NCBI GenBank assembly: GCA_964507445.1
Contig: CAZDQF010000002.1
Coordinates: forward strand, 372,001-436,000
Length of the DNA stretch: 64,000 nt
Source: GCA-2683135 sp964507445
GTDB taxonomy: Bacteria > Planctomycetota > GCA-002687715
Reading direction: 5' to 3'
A model generated the notes under the pieces. That model was not told where the DNA came from and searched no databases. It saw nothing but the letters and a program-made list of their open reading frames with translations. Shown here one piece after another: positions 38,776-46,319 of this stretch; within the stretch, counting starts at the first letter, position 1; each line of letters begins with the position of its first letter. The position numbers and the translations under genes were made by a program.

Positions 38776-39969
38776 ATGACCATGACGCTCGTCGCGCTGC
38801 TGTTCACCGTTGGCGTGGCCACCCAGACGGAACCTGACACGGGTCCGACCTTCCATGCCCCCGTCCGGTTGGAGTCCGAAGGCAAGCTGATCCGTGTGGC
38901 CGCCCCTGGTTATGCCGCCCCTTGTCGAGCGGATATCGACGGGGACGGGGACGCGGATCTGCTGGTAGGGCAATTCGCCGGTGGACGCATCCACGTCTTC
39001 GAGAACAAGGGAGACGGCTCCTACGCCGAAGGCCGGTTCCTGATGGCGGATGGCAAGATCGCCAAGGTCCCGGGGGTCTGGTGATGCACGTCTTCGACTC
39101 CACAGTTTGTGGATCTTGATGGCGACGGACACAAGGACATCCTCTCCGGCTCCTACTCCCGTCAGTCCCGTGACATGGCTGGCCTCTTCTTCCTGCTCCG
39201 CGGCACGAAGGACGGGTTCAAGGCGGCCGAGGCCCTGGAGGGCACCGACGGGGAACCGCTGATCATCACCGGCGACGAGGTGCAACGCACCGACGCCATC
39301 TGCACGCGACCGACCGCCGTGGACTGGGATCAGGACGGAGATCTGGATCTCATCGTGGGCAACTTCGCCGGCACGTTCTATGTGTTCACCGGCGAGGGCA
39401 AGGGGCGGTTCCACCCCAAACCCACCGCCGTGATGGTCGGGGGGAAGCGCCTTGAGTTGAGCGGCCGCCACAGCGACCCGTTCTGTGTGGACTGGGATGG
39501 GGACGGGGACCTGGACCTGTTGACCGGGGCCGCCGCTGGAGGGGTGTACCTCTCCCGCAACGAAGCCGGCGCAGGCAAGACCCCGGAGTTGAGCCCGTTC
39601 GAGGAGCTGATCGCGCCGGCGCGCCGATCAGGCTCTGCCGACTTCGTCAGTGAAGACGACCTCAAGGGACCCGGACCGGACACCCGGGTCTGGGTGGATG
39701 ACGTCAACGGAGACGGGGCCCTGGACCTCCTGGTGGGGGACAACGTGACGCTTCGGGCGCCGGCCGAGGGTCTGACCGAGGCGGAGGCCAGCCAGCGCAT
39801 GGAGGGCTGGTCCAAGGAGCGTCGCCGACTTCAGGACGCCATGGGGACCGCCGACGATCAGGATTCCCGCGACGCTGCGAGCAGGGCCTACTCGGACCAC
39901 TACCGGAGCCGCAGGGCCTTCATGAACGAGCAGAGCACCGGATACGTCTGGTTGTTCCTGCAGCGCTGA
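38776..39969 (+). CDS. secreted FG-GAP/VCBS repeat protein with in-frame UGA, candidate selenoprotein
   Basis: Starts at an ATG with a perfect AGGAGG eight bases upstream. A signal peptide (LVALLFTVGVATQ) is followed by five FG-GAP/VCBS calcium-binding repeats: DIDGDGDADLLVG, DLDGDGHKDILSG, DWDQDGDLDLIVG, DWDGDGDLDLLTG and DVNGDGALDLLVG. The frame meets TGA at 39082-39084, directly after PGVW, and continues without shift as CTSSTPQFVDLDGDG to the natural stop 295 codons later. The repeat structure spans the TGA, so the two parts are one gene. Read as selenocysteine, residue 103 forms a Sec-Cys pair in a secreted propeller of 397 residues. A hairpin follows at the right distance. A nonsense mutation of Cys, Trp or Gly codons is the alternative. 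Confidence 0.75.
39082..39113 (+). promoter_or_regulatory. UGA codon and SECIS-like hairpin
   Basis: The TGA is followed by a stem TCCAC (39099-39103) / GTGGA (39109-39113) with loop AGTTT, or one pair longer with loop GTT. The loop G lies 21 bases after the TGA. Bacterial SECIS elements sit right behind the UGA inside the coding region, with a small G-containing apical loop about 16-37 bases away, so position and loop fit. The lower stem is weak. Confidence 0.5.
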
Positions 39970-39993
39970 CGGACGCTCGCGCTTGCGTGAGGA

Positions 39994-41634
39994 TCACCTG
40001 TCCTTCGGGGCAGTGATCCGCGCGCGCGCCGCCAGGTCGAACCGTTCGCCGTGCCGGAGCACCAGGTGGTCCTTGCCTCCGGGCGGCAGCGGCTTTGACC
40101 GATCGTAGACGAGCACGTTGCGGCCCTTGTTGGTGACCGCCTCCGCCACCGTACCCTTGACGACGAGGGCGGCCGCTTCATCCAACCCGATCCCCAGCAC
40201 CTCCGGGTAGCGACCGACCAGGGCGGTCATGTCCGCCAGCCGGTTGCGCTGGGAGAAGTGCTGATCGATGGCGACCCCCGTGAGGAAGCCCAGCCCGGTC
40301 TCGTAGCCCTCCGCCATGGGGTCCAGGTTGCCGACGGGGTTGCCTCTCACCATGTAGCTGGCCTGGATGGAGGCTCCCGCGGAGGACCCTGCGATCACCC
40401 CACCCCGGGCGATCACCTCGTGCATCAGCTTGTGAGCGGTGGTGTGCTGGTAGGAGTCCACCAGGTTCCACTGGCGACCGCCTCCGAACCAGATCCCGCG
40501 GGCTCGGCGCAGCTTGGTGAGCAGCTTCTCGTCGCCGTCCGCCACGGCCCGGTCCTTGGTGTGCAGCCAATCCACGTCCGTCGCACCCAGCCGCTTCCAC
40601 ACTTGCAGCATCCTCGGGATCCGATCGATGTAGGGGCGTTCCTCGCAGGGGATGTACACCAGGGGCGCATCCGGCCCGCCGGCCAGCTCGATGAAGCGCT
40701 TCATCAGCCCCTCCGGCATCCCCCCTCCGCCGATGATGATGAGGCTCCCGTGCTTCACGTTTGGGGGAACCGGTTTGTAGGCAGGGAAGGTCGGCGCCAC
40801 GCGAGCCTGTGCGTTGCGGCTCAGCGCGACCAGATCTGCCAAGCGGCGTTGACGGAACCTGCTCGCGTCGCCGGGTCGGCGCCGTGGCAACCTGCGCGGG
40901 CGCGCCCGAATTCCTCGTCTCTGGCTGACGGGGGACTCACGGCGGTTGATGCGCTCCACCAGCAACGGCCGGGTCTTGGAAGCGGCGACGTAGGCGTGGG
41001 CGCTGCCGCTTCCCACGACGTCAATCCAGCGTCGCTGCAGCACCACCGCCGTGTCCGATTCGATCCCGAGGGCCACGACCTCCGGGTGGGCCGTCACCTT
41101 GCTCTTCAGCGCCGCCGGGACACCGTCGGCCCCGTGGTCATCCCGGAAGACCACGCTGGCGGCAGGCTCCGTCTGGGCGGCGGAGGTGTCCATCATGACA
41201 TCCGTGAGGGTGCGGACGATCGGTCCGTTGGCCGCCACCACCCCTCCTCGACGGACCACATCCCTCAGCGTCGTCTCTGCCGGTTTGCCCTTGACCGTCC
41301 TGGCGAAGGTGGCGGGATCGGGAGCGGTGATCCACACCCCTGTGGCGTCTCTCAGGGGGACGGGCTCGCTCGAGCCCTGTTCGACGCCAAGGCTGGCGAT
41401 CTTGGCCCGGTGTCGTGGCCCGCCTTCCGGGTCAGGGAAGAAGGCGATCTTTGCGTCCTTGCCTCCTGCTGCCCGCACGAACGCGGCGTAGGCGAGCTCT
41501 GGTACCTGGCCGCCGCCTCCCAGGATGAGGGTGCCGTTGAGGGGGCGCATGGGCTCCGGTGCCGCCGGGTCGTACTGAGCGCAGACGGAGGGCGCGAACA
41601 GGACCATGAGCATGAGGCAGGGGATGAATCGCAT
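39994..41634 (-). CDS. secreted tandem cyanophycinase-like (S51) protein
   Basis: A 546-residue protein with signal peptide (CLMLMVLFAPSVCAQ) and two S51-type domains in a row. Each opens with the same pattern: GTLILGGGGQVPE in the first and GSLIIIGGGGMPEGLM in the second. The second contains the catalytic Ser in GGVIAGSSAGASIQ (about residue 417). In the first the same place reads GGVVAANGPIVR and the Ser is gone, so only the second can be active. An Arg-rich linker (RARPRRLPRRRP) joins them. Cyanophycinases cleave beta-aspartyl-arginine dipeptides; related enzymes cleave beta-aspartyl peptides. The gene converges with the FG-GAP gene and starts inside no other frame. Confidence 0.85.
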   Translation of the reverse strand: MRFIPCLMLMVLFAPSVCAQYDPAAPEPMRPLNGTLILGGGGQVPELAYAAFVRAAGGKDAKIAFFPDPEGGPRHRAKIASLGVEQGSSEPVPLRDATGVWITAPDPATFARTVKGKPAETTLRDVVRRGGVVAANGPIVRTLTDVMMDTSAAQTEPAASVVFRDDHGADGVPAALKSKVTAHPEVVALGIESDTAVVLQRRWIDVVGSGSAHAYVAASKTRPLLVERINRRESPVSQRRGIRARPRRLPRRRPGDASRFRQRRLADLVALSRNAQARVAPTFPAYKPVPPNVKHGSLIIIGGGGMPEGLMKRFIELAGGPDAPLVYIPCEERPYIDRIPRMLQVWKRLGATDVDWLHTKDRAVADGDEKLLTKLRRARGIWFGGGRQWNLVDSYQHTTAHKLMHEVIARGGVIAGSSAGASIQASYMVRGNPVGNLDPMAEGYETGLGFLTGVAIDQHFSQRNRLADMTALVGRYPEVLGIGLDEAAALVVKGTVAEAVTNKGRNVLVYDRSKPLPPGGKDHLVLRHGERFDLAARARITAPKDR

Positions 41635-41699
41635 GCCCCATGGTATCCGTGCCCGGTTGGACGTCGCCTCTGATGGACGTGGCGCCCACCCCGTAGCCT

Positions 41700-42119
41700 C
41701 TAGGGCCCCTCGGGGTCTTCCCGGTCGTCGAAGTCGGCGGCCTTGGGAGGATCGAAGATCAGGTCGATGGCGAGCCACAGCGCGCGGGAGTAACGGAAGA
41801 ACCAGATGACGAAGAGGGCCGAGAGGGGGACGAGGCTGACCGCTTGCCAGAGGGTCGGGACGTCGTACACGTCGGACATGATCAGGTGCGCTGAGATGGC
41901 CAGGGCGACGGCCACGCCGTAGTTCACATACATGGCGCCCAGCCAGTAGCCCGCTTCCCGCGCGAAGTTGTAGCCGCACTGTCCACAGCGATCTCGCATG
42001 GAGGCGAGGCCTGTGAACATGGCGCCGCAGCCACAGACGACGCACCGGAGCCGCATGGCTCGGGAGAATCGGACGCTCGCCGTCACATGTGGCGCATCAT
42101 CCGGGGGAGGCGTAGCCAT
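41700..42119 (-). CDS. DUF983 family membrane protein
   Basis: A 139-residue protein with two zinc-ribbon-like Cys pairs (CVVCGCGAMF and CGQCGYNF), the second after the spacing usual for DUF983, then two transmembrane helices (about residues 60-80 and 90-110) and an acidic tail. The family is widespread and its function is not established. ATG at 42119 is taken; a TTG at 42122 is possible. It lies just upstream of the cyanophycinase gene on the same strand. Confidence 0.8.
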   Translation of the reverse strand: MATPPPDDAPHVTASVRFSRAMRLRCVVCGCGAMFTGLASMRDRCGQCGYNFAREAGYWLGAMYVNYGVAVALAISAHLIMSDVYDVPTLWQAVSLVPLSALFVIWFFRYSRALWLAIDLIFDPPKAADFDDREDPEGP

Positions 42120-42164
42120 CAAGTCGACGTTAACAAGAACCGGGTGTGTCCACGGGGAGCCAGG

Positions 42165-43655
42165 CTAAGGCAGCTGATTGAGCGTGTAGTAAGCCACCGT
42201 GTGCAGGAGCCCCTGTCCATCTTGATCGCGTACGCCCTTGGCGTGGAGCTCATGGACGTGGCCTACTCGGAGACCGTCGATCGTGAGGCGTACGGTCATG
42301 CCATCGCCGTCCAGCTTCGCGCTGGTGATCTTGGGCGCCTCGTGATCGACCTCCGGGCTTCCGTAGACCCGTTGATAGCGGTACGTGTAGGAGGTCATGG
42401 AGTAGGAGGCCGGGTCCGTGGCGGTCTCTGGGTCCACCGGTCTGGTGAACAGCAGCGTGAAGCCGTCGGGGGTGACCCGCATCTCGTCGATCTCGAACGG
42501 CATCTTCTTGGTCCACCGCAGACGCTGCAGCGCGTACGGGGTGGTGCCGCGGGTGGGCCAGCCCCGGGCGCAGCCCCCCGCGATGAGGTGGCCGTCTTCG
42601 GTCATGCCCATGCCGATCAAGCCGGTGGCGTAGCCCTGGCGGAACGGGAAGCAGGCTCCCTGGTAGACGCCGTTCACCTGCTCCAAGTCAACGCGCATGA
42701 CGAGGCTGAGGGTGTAGTCAGCGACGAAGAGCTGATCCGTGAAGGGGCCGAACTTGCCGCCTGAGTCGTCGAGCACGATGGCGGACGCGGACTGGCCCAT
42801 CTTCTTGTAGGGGAGGACGATCGAGGTCGGCATCAACTCCGGGACGCGCTTCACCTCGTCGTGCTGGCGGATGTCGCGGCCACCGTTGGGGACCTTCGGA
42901 GGCCCACCCAGGTGGGGCGCCCGCTCGTACCACTTGAATGAAATGGGGTGTCCCATGAACCCCCCGGGGCGCAGGTGCTTGAGGCCGCAGGAGCCGTTCC
43001 AGGGGCCCTGGTTCTCCGTGTAGAACATGTCCCCTTTGCTGTTCATGCCGACGCCGCCCGGGCTGCGCAGTCCGCTGCAGGTGGGGATGGTGCGCCCGTC
43101 CGGCGTGATGCGCTGGACCCAGCCTCGGAACGGGCGCTCGGAGGTGTAGGACTTGGTGAGGCAGTGGGCGACCCAGAGGTTCCCTTCCCGGTCGAACTGG
43201 GAGCCATAGGTGAACTCGTGATAGTCCCCGAAGCCCCAGGAGTCGCTCACCGTCTCGAACAGATCGGCTCGCCCGTCCTTGTCTTCATCCACCAGCCGCG
43301 TGACCTCTCCCTGCTGGGTGGCGTAGATGGCCCCGTCCTTGTAGGCGACGCCGAGGATCTCGTGCAGTCCGCTGGCGAAGAGCCGGTAGTCAGGGACCTT
43401 GTTGGGACGGCCGAGCCCGGTGGTGATGAACACGTCACCTCGCCGGGTGGAGATGGCGACGTCTCCACCTGGCATGCGGGCGAACCCCGTGGCTTCGAAG
43501 GTGGTGGTCCACGGCGTCAGGAGATCCTCGAGGGCGTAGTACTCGTTCTCCCGCTCCGTCAGGCTCGCATCCGCGGGGGTCACTCGCGCCGCTTCGACCT
43601 GAGCCAGGAGGGGAGCGGAGAGGGCCAGCAGGAGGCAGGTGTAGCGGACTACCAT
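42165..43655 (-). CDS. secreted PQQ/NHL-type beta-propeller protein of a cytochrome cluster
   Basis: A 496-residue exported protein (signal MVVRYTCLLLALSAPLLAQ). Propeller-like repeats include FARMPGGDVAISTRRGDVF, FDREGNLWVAHCL, GLRSPGGVGMNSKGDMFYT and ILGVAYKDGAIYATQQGEV. This is the type found in planctomycete membrane-bound dehydrogenase proteins, with a C-terminal beta domain (about residues 390-495). It carries no CxxCH. It starts seven bases inside the end of the pentahaem PA14 gene and has GGAGGT upstream, so the two are translated together. The cytochrome is therefore the likely electron acceptor of whatever this propeller oxidises, if it is an enzyme; no catalytic residues can be named. 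Confidence 0.82.
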   Translation of the reverse strand: MVVRYTCLLLALSAPLLAQVEAARVTPADASLTERENEYYALEDLLTPWTTTFEATGFARMPGGDVAISTRRGDVFITTGLGRPNKVPDYRLFASGLHEILGVAYKDGAIYATQQGEVTRLVDEDKDGRADLFETVSDSWGFGDYHEFTYGSQFDREGNLWVAHCLTKSYTSERPFRGWVQRITPDGRTIPTCSGLRSPGGVGMNSKGDMFYTENQGPWNGSCGLKHLRPGGFMGHPISFKWYERAPHLGGPPKVPNGGRDIRQHDEVKRVPELMPTSIVLPYKKMGQSASAIVLDDSGGKFGPFTDQLFVADYTLSLVMRVDLEQVNGVYQGACFPFRQGYATGLIGMGMTEDGHLIAGGCARGWPTRGTTPYALQRLRWTKKMPFEIDEMRVTPDGFTLLFTRPVDPETATDPASYSMTSYTYRYQRVYGSPEVDHEAPKITSAKLDGDGMTVRLTIDGLRVGHVHELHAKGVRDQDGQGLLHTVAYYTLNQLP

Positions 43656-46243
43656 CGGTAGGTGACCTCCAAGGATCGCATGCCGGGGTTGATGGGGATC
43701 TGGATGAACTGCGCGCCGTTGAGCTCCGAGAGGACCTTCGCTCCTCCCTTCACGGAGACCTTGACCGCGCCCTTGCCCGTGGCCGCCTTGGCGAGGCGGA
43801 GCCTCAGTCCGTTCGGCGGGGCCCCGTCGAAGGTCAGGGTGCGGACGATGCCCGCGCCGTCCTTCAGGGCGCTGCTGTGATCCGCGACACGCATGCCTTC
43901 CACCGTGTACATGAAGGTCGGGCGGCGCACGTCGTCCCTGTCCAGCCGGTAGCCCCTGAAGCGGGTCTCCGCGGGACCGGACGGCGTCGTCCAGGACGGG
44001 CCCTCCGGGAGCTTGATCACGTCGCTGCCCCTCGGGCCGACGCTGCCGGAGCTCTGGCCCGTCCAGTGGGGGCGGACGTCGAGGAAGCGCCCTTTCCATA
44101 GCAGCGCGTAGCGGATGTTCTCCGCGTCAAACGCCAGGTGGGCCCGTTCCGGGTGTCCCACGGCGATGCCGCGGTAACCAGCGTGGTTGAGCCTGCCCCG
44201 GTAGACGATGGTCTCGCCGCCGATGGCCAATTCGTGGTTCTTGCGGCTGACGCCTTGCGGCTTGAGGGCCTTGCGTCCGTCCGAGAGATAGGTCCAGATG
44301 GCCGCGAATTGCCGGTCAAGGTCTGCGTCGAGCACGTCCCCGTGGGGGAGGTAGGTGGGCATGCGGGTGCCCGGGTTGTAGTCCCCGGGGCTGCGGATCC
44401 AACGCTGGAACCAATCTTCGTGGATGCGGTCCGTGACGTCGGCCAGATCCACCATCTGCATGGTGGCCGCCTTGCTGTCGTTGAAGTGGTGACAGGCGAT
44501 GCAGTTGAACCCGCCGACCGCGCCCATCAACAGCCTCCCCGCGGCCCGTTGTGCTTCCGGGCTGTCCGCCACCTTCGGTGGTCGCGATGGCTCGCGGTCG
44601 GCGGCGATCAGGTCGTCGGCCAATCCTCGCAGGTTCTGCTGCCCGAAACGCGGCATGCGTGTGTGAAACAGGGGCCGCACGGAGGCGCCTTCGTCCAGGA
44701 CCCGCGCGAGCCAGGGCTCCTTCAGCTTGTCGCCGACCCCGGACAGGCGAGGCGGGATGCGCCCTTCGGTGCCCTGGTTGTGTCCGCCTGAAGTGAACCA
44801 CTGTTCCTTGTCATCCCCGGGGCCGCCGATGCTGTCCCGCTCGTGGCAGGCGTAGCAGTTGAGGGACGCGAACCGCTGCGCTACGCGGTCGTCCGCTCCC
44901 GGGAGGGTCGGCTCGCCCCTGAGGTACGCCAGGGCTGCGCTGATGGCTCGTCTCTGCTCCCGTGACAACCGGAAATCCGGAGCCGTCGCGGAGGCCCCGG
45001 TCTGGAGGCAGCCGTGATCCGGGCGGAGAGCGGAGAGGGCTGGCGAGTCGGAGGGCGGGGCGCTGGGACGCTCGGCGCGGTGACAGCTGCTACAGCCTCG
45101 GGATGTGAACAGCACCGCGCCTTGCTGCGCCTTCGCTTCGTCCACCACGAAGGGCGCCGGGGTGGGCACGGCCTCGCGGGTGCTCCGCAGGGCCGTGGCC
45201 GGGAGCTCCTGGCGGCTGATGCCGGGCCCCTCCCACTCGACCACGAGGACCCGGTTCTTGACCCGTTGGAAGTAGGTCACCTCGATCGGGCGCCACCCTG
45301 CCTTGAGCGGCGTGGAGCCCTCGGCGTCCTTGGTCTTCTGATTGCGGCGGTGGCCGTCGTTGTCCACGATCACGCGGCCGTCGATGCTCAGCCGGCTCCC
45401 GTCGTCGGAGCGCAGAAAGAAACGGTACTCACCGTCAGCGGGGACCTGCAGGAAGCCGCTGAACACCAACCCGAAGTCACCCCCTCGTCTCGCCACCTCC
45501 GGATCGAATCCGCCGGCCAACCCGGTGCGCTCCCGAGGCAGCTTGTGCAGGTCGTTCAGGGTCTCGATGCGGCCCCGATGCATGGCGTAACCCAGGGTGC
45601 CCGGTACCTGGGTATTACGCAGCAGGTAGTGGGCGATGTCGTCGGCCTCCCGACCGACGAGCTTGAGGTCGGGCATCCGACCGGAAGGTCGTACCTCCAG
45701 GGGTCTCCTCAGGAACCGGGTGAGGACCTCGTGGGTGTACTTCTCCTCCATCTGAGCGGGCAGGGGGACGGACTTCCGTGACCCGGGGGCGTCGCCCTTC
45801 GCGGGAGCATGACAGGCCACGCAACCCACCTGGTGGAACAGGACCTCGCCTCTCTCAGCCGCCGCCAGATCCGGGGCCTTGGCTGCGGGGCGCTTGCGCG
45901 CTCGTGCCATCAGCCAGTGGGTGATGGCGTCCGCGTCCGCGTCGTTAGCGGTGTGGGGCATGGTGGTGCCTGGCTTGGTCGCCTGCGGGTCGGCGATGAA
46001 GGCTCGCATCCAGGCCGGGTCGAGCCGTTCTCCGGCGCGGGACAGGTCCGGAGCGACCTTGTGCACCAGGTGCGGCGCCCGGTCTCCGGCGTCATGGCAT
46101 GAGACGCATCCAAGTTCACCGAGGAGGAGGAGGCCACGGGCGGCTTCCTCCGCTACGGAGGCAGCCCCGGCCACGATCGGTGACTGGCCGATGGCGCCGC
46201 AGGCGGTGATCGCCAGCGCGATCAGGTAGGGAGTGCATTGCAT
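43649..46243 (-). CDS. multihaem (five CxxCH) secreted cytochrome c with PA14 domain
   Basis: An 864-residue exported protein. Five haem-c motifs are present: CVSCH at 46, CVACH at 141, CSSCH at 384, and CYACH and CIACH near 470 and 585. Between the second and third lies a PA14 carbohydrate-binding-type domain (about 240-345; FSGFLQVPADGEYRFFLRSD, DGRVIVDN). After about residue 650 a C-terminal all-beta region has no haem motif. Such proteins in planctomycetes are thought to oxidise or bind polysaccharides outside the cytoplasm. It is co-translated with the downstream propeller gene and divergent from the octahaem TPR gene, so all three may serve one extracytoplasmic electron chain. Confidence 0.88.
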   Translation of the reverse strand: MQCTPYLIALAITACGAIGQSPIVAGAASVAEEAARGLLLLGELGCVSCHDAGDRAPHLVHKVAPDLSRAGERLDPAWMRAFIADPQATKPGTTMPHTANDADADAITHWLMARARKRPAAKAPDLAAAERGEVLFHQVGCVACHAPAKGDAPGSRKSVPLPAQMEEKYTHEVLTRFLRRPLEVRPSGRMPDLKLVGREADDIAHYLLRNTQVPGTLGYAMHRGRIETLNDLHKLPRERTGLAGGFDPEVARRGGDFGLVFSGFLQVPADGEYRFFLRSDDGSRLSIDGRVIVDNDGHRRNQKTKDAEGSTPLKAGWRPIEVTYFQRVKNRVLVVEWEGPGISRQELPATALRSTREAVPTPAPFVVDEAKAQQGAVLFTSRGCSSCHRAERPSAPPSDSPALSALRPDHGCLQTGASATAPDFRLSREQRRAISAALAYLRGEPTLPGADDRVAQRFASLNCYACHERDSIGGPGDDKEQWFTSGGHNQGTEGRIPPRLSGVGDKLKEPWLARVLDEGASVRPLFHTRMPRFGQQNLRGLADDLIAADREPSRPPKVADSPEAQRAAGRLLMGAVGGFNCIACHHFNDSKAATMQMVDLADVTDRIHEDWFQRWIRSPGDYNPGTRMPTYLPHGDVLDADLDRQFAAIWTYLSDGRKALKPQGVSRKNHELAIGGETIVYRGRLNHAGYRGIAVGHPERAHLAFDAENIRYALLWKGRFLDVRPHWTGQSSGSVGPRGSDVIKLPEGPSWTTPSGPAETRFRGYRLDRDDVRRPTFMYTVEGMRVADHSSALKDGAGIVRTLTFDGAPPNGLRLRLAKAATGKGAVKVSVKGGAKVLSELNGAQFIQIPINPGMRSLEVTYRW

Positions 46244-46319
46244 GGGACCGGGAGCTTAGCCGATCCACGGTTACCCCAGGATCGGAGCGGCGTTCCATGC
46301 GTGCTATCCTCGGCGCTCC

